A stretch of 58,595 nucleotides of DNA from Levilactobacillus enshiensis (GCF_007115095.1 NZ_SULH01000015.1:4130-62724), one strand, 5' to 3'; positions 1-9,005 are shown, counted from the first letter of the stretch. A program made the numbers and translations. Notes: a model not told the origin generated them from the letters alone.

Positions 1-96
1 GTTGTGCGCTCAGACGACATTGAGACTAACCTATAACCATTGTTATTGACTGAACCAAAAATCGTTAAATAACTGTTTACTTGATAAAACACAATC

Positions 97-366
97 AGCG
101 CCGGAGGAGGCCAGGGATGGAGCCGGCCGTGAAGGGGTTGTTAGCTGGTGTTTTGAGCCAGCTTACAACCCGGGCGACTTTGGAGACACGTGTTCTTCGT
201 GGCTTCAAAGCGAGCGAGAAGACTGGTGGTCTGCCAGGCTGAAGCGTCCCCACAGCAGGCGGAATCCCTGGCAGCCGTAGTGCGCCCAATTTAAACTCAT
301 TTAATGGTGCAACTGCTGATCAATTCTGAAACGAAACCGGTATTTCATCTTTCAGCGTTGTAACTT
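97..366 (+). repeat. Dispersed intergenic element, copy A
   Basis: This GC-rich stretch abuts the 3' end of the yfhO gene and has no convincing gene. Read on the plus strand it folds well: GGGTTGT/ACAACCC with AGCTGG/CCAGCT (about 136-171), CTTTG/CAAAG with CACG/CGTG (about 178-210), and GCCAGGGA (110-117) pairing with TCCCTGGC (265-272). The segment 247-294 matches 36735-36795 (minus strand) almost base for base. The tail at 331-357 (ACC..ATTT.ATCTTTCA) recurs at 36697-36724 (minus) and 58074-58100. I read it as a member of a repeated family, either a structured RNA or a small element. A spurious 64-codon reading frame lies antisense to it. Function unknown. Confidence 0.6.
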
Positions 367-370
367 TCAA

Positions 371-2983
371 TTACTCCTGTTGCCGACGTTGACCACGACG
401 CCACCGCCAATCTAACACCCCAAACGCCACAACGCTCAGCGCAGAAACGCCGATTCCCAGATGGCCACCCGGAACGTGATAGCTTAACCAAATATCATTC
501 GTCCCCCGTTGCAAAGAGATGCCCATTAAGCCATTCAAGAGTCGGTGGGGAGTCACCCGTTGGCCGTTGACCGTCGCCTGCCAGCCCGCGTCATAGGGGA
601 TGCTGAGGAAGAGCTCTTGTCGACTCGCTGATCCAGATACACGTCCCACCAGTTCGGTTTTCAAATGACTCGCCACCGTGTGCAACGTCAATGACTGTTG
701 CCGGACCGTTTGAACCAGGTGATCAAACGCCGCTGTTCTTAGACTCATCACCTGCATCTTGTAGACCGCGTCCGGATATTTCGCCGCAAATTTAACGGTG
801 ATGGCTTGGCCCCGCTTGAAGTTGCCTAGCTTTACCAGCAACTCATGACCGTCCGTACTTGGCGTTAATCCAATTGTTTTACCGTCAACCTGCATGGTCG
901 AAAATTTAGTTGCGCCGGTAACCCACATATAGGCCGGCCCATTAGTTGTGGCCGTTAACTTCAAGCCGTGGTGATAAGGATAGGTGGTCCGCACACCTTT
1001 GATCTCAGTCACGTGTTTAACTTGGTCAGCACCCAATTTAGCTTGAGCGAAGTAAGCTTGCTTGCTAGGAACCAGCGCCTGCATCACGGCCTCCTGATTG
1101 CGTAACGCATTAGTTCCGAGCTTCACGTTAGCCAGCGCGGATGACACGGCAAATCCCATTCCACTGTAACTAGAAGTCGGTGTCGTCTGCGCACCGTTCG
1201 TCGTCAAATGAACCGTATCCTTAATCCCCAATAGCAGTTCCGTTAACGGCGTCAAGCCAGCCGAACTGATTCGCCGAACGTTATCACTGGCTAATCCCAG
1301 TTGTTTCAGCGTCCGTCGTGTTTGCTCCGTTAACGTTGAACTGTACGCGGCCACCCCGTGGAAATTAAAGAGCTGGCTGTCATTGTAATTGTTGTAAGTG
1401 TCGTGATAGGCCCGATTGATCAGTGTGTTATCATTTTGGACCCGGTAAAGTTGGCCATCGGGGTCATTTACCCGGCCCATCTGCCGATTTTCGTTTTGGT
1501 AAGCTTTGACGTAAGCCGCTTGATTACCAAAGCTAGTGGTGCCCATGGTCAGGATAAAGTTGCCCCCGACCTCCGTTAGGATCAGTCCACTGAGCAACCA
1601 TTTACGCCACATCCCCTGAGTTGCAAAGATCACCAGGGCCGTCACGATGACGTAAGCTGTCGCGATGGCTAAACTTTGCCAGTGAACCTGTTGAATGTTT
1701 CCGTAATACTTTGCCAGCTTTGCGGAATGTCCGCGTACCAATCCAACCATCGTGACAACCAGTCTGGCACCCAAAACCATGGTCACCACTTGGCCCACAG
1801 GTAGCCCCCATTGCCACCCCCGCCGAATTGCCCGTGGATTTTTCTGCCACGCCGCAAAAGCCAACATGACCATGACGAAGCTAAAAAAGAAGACGTTTCG
1901 AAACGGAAAACCGGCCGGTGCCTGCATCAAATGCCAAACGGTATTGAACACCCGCACCCACATTGCCAAAAATAAGGTGATTAGGAGTGCACCTGCCGAC
2001 CATTTCTGTCGGCGCGAGATCTGGGGATGAACAAAATAGACTAGAACCAACAAGGCAACGGCGCTCGTCACAAAGACGGTCGGTGCGTGCCACAGGCGTT
2101 GGGTATAGTTGGCCGCTCCCACCCCGAACTGTGTAAAGAACTCTAGCCCGAACTCCGGAACGATCCGGAAGTTTAAGGGGTCCGGTGTCTGCTTGGCCGT
2201 TAATAACATCCCTAGTCCCGTTGGAATCAATACGATTGCTGCACTCAAGCCACTCAGCAATCCGCTTAAGGTAAACTGTGTCAGCCGCCCCCACCACGCC
2301 TTCGACTGATCAGGCTGACGCGTCGTCAACCAATCGTAAAAGACATAGGCGAAATAAAGGACCGCAAACAAGCAGGTCATGTACCCCAGGTAGTAATTTG
2401 TCAAAATGCTGGCCAGTAACCACGCGAAGAAGCGACCAGGACGTTGTTCCCAAACCAAACGATCAATGCCAGCCGCCACCAACGGTAAAATGATCAAGGC
2501 ATCCAACCACATGAAATCAAAGTAATTCAACGCCACGAAGCCACAGAAACTAAAAGCCAGTGCAAAGGCAATCGTTAAGCGTTGCGTTGTGTGAAAGTGG
2601 CGCTGCAGGTACCAACTCATAGTCGCAGCAATCGTCGCAATTTTTAACATAATGATCAAACTAGCCGCCACCGGTACCTGATCCGCACTGAAGAACACGA
2701 CTATCAGGTTAAAAGGACTCAGCAGGTAATATGCCACCGTTGGCACCACCGAACTGCCTAAGGACTGTGAAAAGGTGTAGAGGTGAAAAACCTGATACTT
2801 AAATGCATGTTGCATGGCCGTTAAGAATGGGATGTACTGCGTCCCCATATCACTCATCAATAGACTGTGATTACCCAAAGGACTGATTCCCCAATACCTA
2901 AAAACGCCCACGACGACGAGTAGCGCTAGTCCCCACGCTAACCCCACATTTTGCCATAACCGTTTTCGTGCCGACTGCTGCAT
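371..2983 (-). CDS. yfhO: YfhO-family multi-spanning membrane glycosyltransferase (GT-C type)
   Basis: This large membrane protein of about 870 residues has a long N-terminal region of hydrophobic helices (about 13 or more spans over the first 490 residues), a C-terminal extracytoplasmic domain, and a last helix near the end followed by a basic tail. This is the YfhO layout. In Bacillus and Listeria, YfhO-type GT-C proteins take sugar from a polyprenyl phosphate carrier and place it on lipoteichoic acid outside the cell. The gene is last in an operon with a GT2 enzyme (the CsbB-like donor maker) and a PAP2 phosphatase, which supports that role. A GTG at 2998 is in frame, but the ATG at 2983 has a GGGGTGG ribosome binding site six bases upstream and is preferred. 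The target polymer here is inference. Confidence 0.85.
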   Translation of the reverse strand: MQQSARKRLWQNVGLAWGLALLVVVGVFRYWGISPLGNHSLLMSDMGTQYIPFLTAMQHAFKYQVFHLYTFSQSLGSSVVPTVAYYLLSPFNLIVVFFSADQVPVAASLIIMLKIATIAATMSWYLQRHFHTTQRLTIAFALAFSFCGFVALNYFDFMWLDALIILPLVAAGIDRLVWEQRPGRFFAWLLASILTNYYLGYMTCLFAVLYFAYVFYDWLTTRQPDQSKAWWGRLTQFTLSGLLSGLSAAIVLIPTGLGMLLTAKQTPDPLNFRIVPEFGLEFFTQFGVGAANYTQRLWHAPTVFVTSAVALLVLVYFVHPQISRRQKWSAGALLITLFLAMWVRVFNTVWHLMQAPAGFPFRNVFFFSFVMVMLAFAAWQKNPRAIRRGWQWGLPVGQVVTMVLGARLVVTMVGLVRGHSAKLAKYYGNIQQVHWQSLAIATAYVIVTALVIFATQGMWRKWLLSGLILTEVGGNFILTMGTTSFGNQAAYVKAYQNENRQMGRVNDPDGQLYRVQNDNTLINRAYHDTYNNYNDSQLFNFHGVAAYSSTLTEQTRRTLKQLGLASDNVRRISSAGLTPLTELLLGIKDTVHLTTNGAQTTPTSSYSGMGFAVSSALANVKLGTNALRNQEAVMQALVPSKQAYFAQAKLGADQVKHVTEIKGVRTTYPYHHGLKLTATTNGPAYMWVTGATKFSTMQVDGKTIGLTPSTDGHELLVKLGNFKRGQAITVKFAAKYPDAVYKMQVMSLRTAAFDHLVQTVRQQSLTLHTVASHLKTELVGRVSGSASRQELFLSIPYDAGWQATVNGQRVTPHRLLNGLMGISLQRGTNDIWLSYHVPGGHLGIGVSALSVVAFGVLDWRWRRGQRRQQE

Positions 2984-3001
2984 TCTTTTCCACCCCACAA
3001 T

Positions 3002-3649
3002 TTAATCTTGCATTTGCTTTTGTTGCTGCTTTTTGGTGAGTCGTTCCAGCACGCTGACAATCTGTAACCACCAGCCACCGGCCAACAACAGACTCCCGAG
3101 CACGTCGCTAGGATAATGATCACGTAATCCCAGACGCGCAAACAAAACACCGAGGAGGACGATTGCCGTCAGCGTCACAACGCCCCCACTCAACCAGCTC
3201 CGGCCCAGCCACTGCGTAATCAGTGTCCAGATGATGAACACCAACAATGCCGTACTGAAAACGTGGCCGCTGGGAAAACTAAACCCCGTATCGGGCACGA
3301 CCTGTTGCAAGGGGCGCATCCGCCCGACCAACGTCTTAATCACCAATAACAGTCCGTCCCCCGTCACAATCGCCGTCAGGGTCGCGAGCGACCACCCATA
3401 CTGTCGAATCCGCCAAAGGAATAACGCCAGAACCACGGCTAAGCCACTAGTCACTAACGGGCTGCCAGCTAGGGTCAACCATTCCCACACGCGCACGTGC
3501 TGCCCTAGGGCACTCGAACTAAAGGCCGTTAACCATTGGTGATCCAGTTGCATCAATGGTTCAAACCGCACTTTGATTAAAATTGCTAGAATTCCTAACA
3601 ACCCGAAACATCCCAAGGCCAACTGTTGGTTTCTCTCTGTTAATGTCAT
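3002..3649 (-). CDS. PAP2-family membrane phosphatase
   Basis: This 215-residue integral membrane protein carries the type 2 phosphatidic acid phosphatase signature: a K-x6-RP-like motif (KTLVGRMRP near residue 105), PSGH near 125, and a final RDHYPSD box near 178 with the catalytic histidine. Family members hydrolyse lipid phosphates or undecaprenyl pyrophosphate on the outer face of the membrane. The gene lies between the GT2 and yfhO genes with gaps of only 11 and 18 bases, so it is co-transcribed. Recycling of the polyprenyl carrier used in this glycosylation pathway is the likely role, by context. The substrate cannot be told from sequence. Confidence 0.85.
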   Translation of the reverse strand: MTLTERNQQLALGCFGLLGILAILIKVRFEPLMQLDHQWLTAFSSSALGQHVRVWEWLTLAGSPLVTSGLAVVLALFLWRIRQYGWSLATLTAIVTGDGLLLVIKTLVGRMRPLQQVVPDTGFSFPSGHVFSTALLVFIIWTLITQWLGRSWLSGGVVTLTAIVLLGVLFARLGLRDHYPSDVLGSLLLAGGWWLQIVSVLERLTKKQQQKQMQD

Positions 3650-3660
3650 GATTGTCCCCC

Positions 3661-4602
3661 CTAACGTTTATCCTTGATCAGGTACTGTGGCCGCTGCTTG
3701 GTCTCCAGATAGATTCGACCGACGTATTTGCCCAAAATACCTAAGCATAGTAGCTGTAAGCCCCCGAGCATCAAAATGATGGCGACCAGTGACGGCCACC
3801 CCGCTGTGGGATTGCCAAACAGTAGTGCCCGAAAAACGATCCACAGCATGCCCAAGATTGCCCCCACAAACGACAGCCCTCCCAGCCAAGAAGCGATGGC
3901 TAAAGGCACTTCGGAAAAGTCCATGATGCCCTCAAGCGAGTAGTCCAACAATTGTCGCATGGACCAGTGCGTCTTGCCGGCCACCCGGTCCTGATGATGG
4001 AAGGTCAGGTACTTGGTCTTAAACCCGACCCAACTGAAGATTCCCTTGGAAAATCGGTTGTATTCGGGCATATCAATAATGGCCTGAACTACAGGCCGCC
4101 GCATCAGCCGGTAGTCCCGTGCCCCGGGGACGATTTGGACTTGGGAGATGTGGTTGATCACGTGGTAGAATGCCTGTGACAACTTTGACCGCAACCACGG
4201 TTCGCCAGTCCGGTCAGACCGTTTGGTAGCAACCACGTCATAATCCGTCTCCACCAACGTCTCGATCATCGTTGGCAAAAGTTCTGGGGGATCCTGCAAG
4301 TCAACGTCCATGACGGCCACAAAATCCCCTTGCGCAGCTTTTAGACCCGCTAACAAAGCGGCTTCCTTTCCAAAATTCCGTGAAAAATTGATGTAATGCA
4401 CGGCCTCAGGATTGGCGGCATGGAGGTATTGCATTTGCTTTAAAGAGTCATCGCTGGAGCCGTCATTAACGAACCAGTACTCCCACTGAAATTGATCACG
4501 GTGCCGGTTGAAGGCCGCCATAATTTGCTCGACCCGTTTATAAAATAACGGCAGGCTCTCTTGTTCGTTGTAACAAGGCACCACAATAGAAATTGATTGC
4601 AT
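3661..4602 (-). CDS. Family 2 glycosyltransferase, polyprenyl-phosphate sugar synthase (CsbB/GtrB-like)
   Basis: The N-terminal GT-A domain has VVPCYNEQESL at the start, the metal-binding DVDLQDPPELL segment near residue 100 and a basic KTHWSMRQL segment typical of dolichol-phosphate mannosyltransferase relatives. Two transmembrane helices follow near the C terminus (about 230-255 and 265-290). Such enzymes move a sugar from a nucleotide donor to undecaprenyl phosphate at the cytoplasmic face. It is the first gene of the operon with the PAP2 and YfhO genes, matching the csbB-yfhO pairing known in Bacilli. A GTG at 4626 is in frame. The ATG at 4602, with AAAGGAG eleven bases upstream, gives the normal family N terminus (MQSISIVVPC). 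Confidence 0.88.
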   Translation of the reverse strand: MQSISIVVPCYNEQESLPLFYKRVEQIMAAFNRHRDQFQWEYWFVNDGSSDDSLKQMQYLHAANPEAVHYINFSRNFGKEAALLAGLKAAQGDFVAVMDVDLQDPPELLPTMIETLVETDYDVVATKRSDRTGEPWLRSKLSQAFYHVINHISQVQIVPGARDYRLMRRPVVQAIIDMPEYNRFSKGIFSWVGFKTKYLTFHHQDRVAGKTHWSMRQLLDYSLEGIMDFSEVPLAIASWLGGLSFVGAILGMLWIVFRALLFGNPTAGWPSLVAIILMLGGLQLLCLGILGKYVGRIYLETKQRPQYLIKDKR

Positions 4603-4626
4603 TCGATTATTCACTCCTTTAACCAC

Positions 4627-4679
4627 AAAAAAGCACTTAGCTCCTATGGAAATTAACTGTCTCCATAATAACTAAGTGC
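4627..4679 (-). terminator. Stem-loop with T run just before the GT2 gene (attenuator candidate)
   Basis: On the minus strand GCACTTAG pairs with CTAAGTGC (inner pairing ATGGA/TCCAT) and is followed by TTTTTT, a complete intrinsic terminator. It ends within 25 bases of the GT2 start codon, leaving no room for a promoter between them. The operon must therefore be read through it or be regulated by it. Confidence 0.7.
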
Positions 4680-4757
4680 CTAATTATCAAAAACTGTGAT
4701 CAAAAGAGATTAGTCTGAGAATTTATCAGAATACTAACTTGAAACCGCCAAAGTAAG

Positions 4758-4787
4758 TCACGCTCTGCCTGACCATCCGTCGATCAT
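4758..4787 (-). CDS. Possible 9-codon leader peptide
   Basis: On the minus strand an AGGAGG (4800-4795) sits seven bases before an ATG, followed by codons for MIDGWSGRA and a TGA stop. The placement is ideal for translation. The frame lies about 80 bases ahead of the attenuator-like stem before the GT2 operon. It could be a leader peptide or a chance frame. No conservation test is possible here. Confidence 0.35.
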   Translation of the reverse strand: MIDGWSGRA

Positions 4788-4840
4788 CGGGAAGCCTCCT
4801 TACCGTAACGTGCCAGCAATTGGGGACAACCACGCCCAAC

Positions 4841-6232
4841 TTAGTCATGCTGCTCACTACCCACGGTTGTCCCGCGAAACGTCAAGACAAATTGACTCCC
4901 CTGAGGCTGGTTGTCGATCACCTTAACCGTTGCGTGGTTAAGCTTAACTAACTGTGCGACAATCGCCAACCCCAGTCCCGTACCGCCAATCTGACGGGTG
5001 CGGGCCGAATCAACGCGATAGAACCGTTCAAAAATATGGGGCTTGTCCGCATCCGCCACGCCGATGCCGAGATCCTGAACGCGCAGCTCGACGATCTCAG
5101 GGGTTGCTTGCAGGACCACCGTGATGGGTTGAGCCGCTGGTGCGTACTTGCCCGCATTGTCGATCAAGGCCGTGAGTATCTGCTGAACGCTTTCGGCGTT
5201 ACCAAAAACGATCGCGGTATCCACACCGGTTACGCGAATCGGCTGCGATAAGACAGCGCGCTCCTCTTCCACCGTTTCGTTAAGGGCTTCCGCTAAGTCG
5301 AAGTAGTCAAGCGTTAGCGTCCCCCTGTCGGCCCGTGAAAGCGTCAGCAGGCTATTGACCAGCTTCTGCATCCGCGTTGACTCCTCGTCGATAAACTGCA
5401 CCGACTTGGGAACAATCTCGGGATGTTCGGTACCGCGTCGCTCAATCAAGCGAACGTGACCGCGAATAGCCGCGATTGGGGTCCGTAACTCATGGGCTGC
5501 ATTTGAAATAAACTCCCGCTCCTGCACGGCGTGTTCGTTGATTGCCGCCAACAAGTCGTTGAAACTTTTGGCCAATTCTGTGACTTCACTCGGCTGATTA
5601 GGGACGGGCAAGGCCGCTTTGATTGTCTGCGTCTGCGCTTGCTCCCGGGCAGCCACATTTAAGCTGGCCAGCGGTTCCGTGATATGTTTGGCGGTCAATC
5701 GAACGTATGCCCACCCCAACATGATGGTTAGCAGCATAATCACGAAGACCACGCCGATCACGGACAACAAGACCGTGGTAATTGGCGACAAGCTGAGCCA
5801 GATCTCTGACTGAATGCCTAGCCGCGATCCAGACCGGTAATAGGTAAACCCGTACCTAGGCGTATAAGCAACAGCGGAAAAGATTGGCATCTGAAAATGC
5901 CTAGCTTTGATAAACTTTCGCGTGTTTGGCGAGTAAAAGGTTGCCGGCGCCTCACCAATCTTACTATTGTGGACACGGACAAACGTGTTCTTAGTATTGA
6001 TCGAACTGTTTTTTCGCCAGCGTTGCCAGTCCGGTTTGTCATCAATGATCGACCGTTTGAGGCTCGCCATCAACTCGACGGAAGATTGTTCACTCTGTTT
6101 GACCAGCTGATAACCGACCGTTCCCACAATTGCCATGCCCATCACCAACGTCGCAATCACCAACATCCAAACGAATCGGCGCTGAATCTCTTGGGCGGTC
6201 GTGACCTGTCGTTTACTTTTAGCCATCTGCAT
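4841..6232 (-). CDS. Membrane sensor histidine kinase (HAMP, HisKA, HATPase)
   Basis: This is a classic EnvZ/ArlS-type kinase: a first membrane helix at about residues 17-38, an extracytoplasmic loop of about 110 residues, a second helix near 152-175, and a HAMP linker. The HisKA box follows (ISNAAHELRTPIAAIRGH, phosphorylated histidine near residue 245), then the N box (LIDNAGKYAP) and the G boxes (DLGIGV, GGTGLGLAIV). It overlaps the response regulator by one base (TGATG), so the two are translated together. The in-frame GTG at 6235 and ATG at 6226 are alternative starts. The signal sensed is unknown. The gene directly downstream is the envelope glycosylation operon, behind a terminator-like stem. 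Confidence 0.93.
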   Translation of the reverse strand: MQMAKSKRQVTTAQEIQRRFVWMLVIATLVMGMAIVGTVGYQLVKQSEQSSVELMASLKRSIIDDKPDWQRWRKNSSINTKNTFVRVHNSKIGEAPATFYSPNTRKFIKARHFQMPIFSAVAYTPRYGFTYYRSGSRLGIQSEIWLSLSPITTVLLSVIGVVFVIMLLTIMLGWAYVRLTAKHITEPLASLNVAAREQAQTQTIKAALPVPNQPSEVTELAKSFNDLLAAINEHAVQEREFISNAAHELRTPIAAIRGHVRLIERRGTEHPEIVPKSVQFIDEESTRMQKLVNSLLTLSRADRGTLTLDYFDLAEALNETVEEERAVLSQPIRVTGVDTAIVFGNAESVQQILTALIDNAGKYAPAAQPITVVLQATPEIVELRVQDLGIGVADADKPHIFERFYRVDSARTRQIGGTGLGLAIVAQLVKLNHATVKVIDNQPQGSQFVLTFRGTTVGSEQHD

Positions 6233-6927
6233 CACCCACTGTATTCAGCGGAAAGGACGTAGCCAACTCCCCGTACCGTGTGAATCAGGTGCGGCGCCTG
6301 TTCCTCGTTTAATTTGTGACGCAGGTAGCGGATATAAACGTCCACCACGTTCGGTTGCCCTTCAAAATCAACGCCCCAGACTGCATCCAGCAGTTCATCA
6401 CGGGTCAACGTTTGCCCAGCATTCTTCATCAAACAGAGTAAGAGTTCATACTCCCGCTGTGTCAGTTGAACCAGCTTGCCATTACGCAAGACCTGTCGTG
6501 CCCGGGTATCCAGTGTCACATCCGCCACGTGTAGTTGACTGTCCACGATGGCCTGCCGATTTTGATGCCGTAAAATAACTCGAATCCGGGCTAAGAGCTC
6601 TTCAATCTCAAATGGTTTCGTAATGTAGTCATCCGCTCCGGTATCGAGACCCGCTACCTTATCGCCAACGTAATCACGGGCCGTCATCATGATGACCGGT
6701 AAGTCATCGTGCTTGCGAATCCGGCGTAGAACCCCTAGACCGTCTAGTTCCGGCAACATCCAATCTAGCAAGACCAAGTCGAGCTGACCCCGATTCGACT
6801 CATAGATTTCCAGCGCCGTTTTGCCATCCATCGCGTTTAAAACCGTGTAATCCTCAAATTGTAATTCGGTTGTCAGCGAAGCCAGCAACGCTTCGTCATC
6901 TTCAACAATTAAAATTGTCCCGGCCAT
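6232..6927 (-). CDS. OmpR/PhoB-family response regulator
   Basis: The N-terminal receiver domain has the acidic pair D10-D11, phosphoacceptor D55 in LVLLDWMLPELDG, T/A at MMTARD and K in ITKPF. The C-terminal winged-helix domain shows the usual LTQREYELLLCLM and DVYIRYLRHKLN segments ending in HTVRGVGYVL. It is the first gene of a two-gene operon with the histidine kinase. A GGAG lies seven bases before the ATG. It most resembles ArlR/CsrR-type regulators of Firmicutes, but the target genes are not evident. Full length (231 residues) and intact. Confidence 0.94.
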   Translation of the reverse strand: MAGTILIVEDDEALLASLTTELQFEDYTVLNAMDGKTALEIYESNRGQLDLVLLDWMLPELDGLGVLRRIRKHDDLPVIMMTARDYVGDKVAGLDTGADDYITKPFEIEELLARIRVILRHQNRQAIVDSQLHVADVTLDTRARQVLRNGKLVQLTQREYELLLCLMKNAGQTLTRDELLDAVWGVDFEGQPNVVDVYIRYLRHKLNEEQAPHLIHTVRGVGYVLSAEYSG

Positions 6928-7108
6928 TTCTTCACTCCGTTCGTGATTAACTTCTTACCTAGCTTAATCATTTTTTGACCAAATTACTATCCGTTAGTAC
7001 TAGATTAAGACGAAAATTTAAAAATAACCGCTCTTGGCCCTGACTTGGCTTGCCACTTTTACCTAACAGTCCGTGGCGGATGGCTGACCATGACTTAATT
7101 TTAGGCGC

Positions 7109-7141
7109 AAAAAAACCGTCACCCGAAGGCAACGGTTTTTT
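7109..7141. terminator. Terminator after rplL
   Basis: AACCGT and ACGGTT form a stem around a TTCGGG-type loop, with an A run on one side and a T run on the other. On the minus strand this ends the rplJ-rplL transcript 16 bases after the rplL stop. It can work in both directions. Confidence 0.85.
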
Positions 7142-7156
7142 ATTTCGTAGGTAAAA

Positions 7157-7522
7157 TTACTTAAGCGTAACAGTACCACCAACGGCTTCAAGCTTTTCCT
7201 TGATGTCGTTAGCTTCGTCTTCAGAAACGCCTTCCTTGATGACAGATGGTACGTTGTCAACAAGACCCTTAGCGTCCTTCAAACCTAAACCAGTGATTTC
7301 ACGGACAGCCTTGATGGCCTTAACCTTGGCGTCACCAGATTCAGTTAATTCAACGTCGAATGAATCCTTGGCAGCAGCGTCGCCACCAGCAGCACCGGCT
7401 GCAGCAACTGGGGCAGCAGCGGATACGCCGAATTCGTCTTCGATACCCTTAACTAAGTCGTTAAGGTCAGTAATGGATGCTTCTTTAAGAGAAGCGATGA
7501 TAGCATCTTTATCAAAAGCCAT
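7157..7522 (-). CDS. rplL: 50S ribosomal protein bL12 (L7/L12)
   Basis: This 121-residue acidic protein has the N-terminal dimerisation segment ([23 protein letters not shown]), an Ala/Gly-rich hinge near residues 35-55 and the conserved C-terminal factor-binding domain ([19 protein letters not shown]). It forms the ribosomal stalk with L10 and recruits translation factors. It sits 57 bases downstream of rplJ and is followed by a terminator. The start at 7522 is set by a GGAGG nine bases upstream. Length and sequence are typical. Confidence 0.97.
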   Translation of the reverse strand: MAFDKDAIIASLKEASITDLNDLVKGIEDEFGVSAAAPVAAAGAAGGDAAAKDSFDVELTESGDAKVKAIKAVREITGLGLKDAKGLVDNVPSVIKEGVSEDEANDIKEKLEAVGGTVTLK

Positions 7523-7579
7523 GTTATTTTCCTCCAATAATTGGGTTTTATATTTTATGTTTCAAATTGAATCAGGGAC

Positions 7580-8086
7580 TTAGGCTGCGTCGCCTTCGTC
7601 ACCCTTTTCAGCAATAGCCTTAACCGCGTAAGCCACGTTCCGTACTGGTGCCTGTAAGACATTAGCCAGCATAGAAAGAAGATCTTCACGACTAGGCAAG
7701 CTTGCGTATTCGTTGATTTCGTCAACGGAGACAATCTTGTCTTCGATGAAACCACCCTTGATTTCAAGGTCGTCAACGCCGTCTGCAAACTTCTTCAAAA
7801 CCTTAGCTGGGGCGATTGCATCCTCGTTAGAGAAAGCAACGGCAGTAGGACCAGCGAAAAGATCATTCAGACCTTCGTAACCAGCCTTTTCAGCAGCCCG
7901 AACCAAAATCTTGTTCTTGATAACGTTCATTTGAACGCCGGCTTCACGCAATTGCTTCCGTAATTCAGTTGCTTCTTCAACAGTTAAACCACGGTAGTCA
8001 ACGACGATAGCACTGGTGGCGTTGTTGAATTTTTCAACAACCTCATCAACCTTTTTTGCCTTAATTGCAATAGCTTGTTCACTCAA
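7580..8086 (-). CDS. rplJ: 50S ribosomal protein uL10
   Basis: The 168-residue protein opens [19 protein letters not shown] and contains the [16 protein letters not shown] segment of L10, with a C-terminal alanine/acidic tail that holds the L12 dimers. The start is a TTG at 8086, seven bases after GGAGG. A GTG at 8095 is in frame but lies inside the ribosome binding site. The gene follows an L10 leader RNA and its own promoter, so the L10-L12 complex probably represses its own synthesis. Confidence 0.96.
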   Translation of the reverse strand: MSEQAIAIKAKKVDEVVEKFNNATSAIVVDYRGLTVEEATELRKQLREAGVQMNVIKNKILVRAAEKAGYEGLNDLFAGPTAVAFSNEDAIAPAKVLKKFADGVDDLEIKGGFIEDKIVSVDEINEYASLPSREDLLSMLANVLQAPVRNVAYAVKAIAEKGDEGDAA

Positions 8087-8099
8087 ATTATTCACCTCC

Positions 8100-8236
8100 C
8101 GGAGTAGTTTGGTGGGATAAAAAAATCCCTATGCCACCAAGACATAAGGAGTCCAAAGTTTAAGTAAACTTCTTCCTCGGCAGGAAATTAAGACCATTAG
8201 GCCACCTGAGTCTTAGGTAGATCTATTAAATACAAC
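8100..8236 (-). ncRNA. Ribosomal protein L10 leader
   Basis: The 5' untranslated region of rplJ is about 140 bases long and holds the CCTGCCGAGG segment typical of Firmicute L10 leaders. It ends in a strong TTGGTGG...ATCCCACCAA stem with an internal T run (about 8109-8143). Leaders of this class bind the L10-L12 complex and control rplJ-rplL expression. Recognition is from position, length and motif only. Confidence 0.7.
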
Positions 8237-8242
8237 TTCAAT

Positions 8243-8271
8243 AGCATACAATACTTCGACATCACTGTCAA
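8243..8271 (-). promoter_or_regulatory. rplJ-rplL promoter
   Basis: On the minus strand TTGACA (8271-8266) and TATGCT (8248-8243) are separated by exactly 17 bases. This places transcription start near 8236, just ahead of the L10 leader. Confidence 0.75.
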
Positions 8272-8306
8272 CGTATTGCTAGGGATTTTTTTAAATCACA
8301 TTTTAC

Positions 8307-9005
8307 TTAGGCTAATAAAGAAGCCAAGTCAACGTCGACACTAGGGCCGAACGTTGATGCGATTGAAACGTGTTGTACGTACGTCCCACGCACAGCGGCT
8401 GGACGAATACGAACAATCGTTTCGGCAATGGTCTTCAAGTTGCCGGCAAGCTTGTCAGCATCAAAGGAAACCTTACCAAATGGAACAGCAACGTTACCGT
8501 CCCGGTCAGTCCGGTAAGTAACTTGCCCGTTCTTAGCATCGGAAACAGCCTTTTCGACGTTCATCGTAACAGTCCCCGTCTTAGGGTTAGGCATTAAGCC
8601 CTTAGGTCCTAAGACACGGCCTAAACGACCAACTTGGGCCATCATATCTGGCGTTGCGATTGCAACGTCAAAGTCCAACCAGCCGTCTTGGATGCGTTCT
8701 ACTAAGTCTTGTTCGCCAACAACGTCAGCACCGGCAGCTTGTGCAGCCTTAGCTTGGTCACCCTTAGCGAATACGATTACCGTGGTTTCCTTACCGGTAC
8801 CATTTGGTAATACCAATGCGCCACGGAGTTGTTGGTCCGCTTGCTTTGTATCAACGTTAAGCTTGAAAGCAACTTCAACAGTTGCATCGAACTTAGCGAA
8901 ATCCATCTTCTTAACTAAATCAATCGCGTCGCCCATGCCGTAGACCTTGTCAGCCTCGACCATTTTGGCAGCGTCTTGATAATTCTTACCTCGTTTGTGA
9001 GCCAT
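8307..9005 (-). CDS. rplA: 50S ribosomal protein uL1
   Basis: This 232-residue protein matches L1 throughout: [16 protein letters not shown] at the start, [21 protein letters not shown] in the middle and the [20 protein letters not shown] segment near the end. L1 binds 23S rRNA at the mobile stalk beside the E site and can repress its own operon. The ATG at 9005 follows AAGGAGG. An in-frame upstream extension to 9062 has no ribosome binding site. It lies 98 bases after rplK, and a GACACTTC/GAAATGTGTC-like stem is visible in the gap. Confidence 0.97.
   Translation of the reverse strand: MAHKRGKNYQDAAKMVEADKVYGMGDAIDLVKKMDFAKFDATVEVAFKLNVDTKQADQQLRGALVLPNGTGKETTVIVFAKGDQAKAAQAAGADVVGEQDLVERIQDGWLDFDVAIATPDMMAQVGRLGRVLGPKGLMPNPKTGTVTMNVEKAVSDAKNGQVTYRTDRDGNVAVPFGKVSFDADKLAGNLKTIAETIVRIRPAAVRGTYVQHVSIASTFGPSVDVDLASLLA

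Noticed and set aside
95..289. 64-codon minus-strand frame in dispersed element copy A
   Set aside because: It is antisense to the structured element, has no ribosome binding site and has a proline/arginine-rich composition typical of GC-rich non-coding DNA. The corresponding antisense frame of copy C diverges at once.
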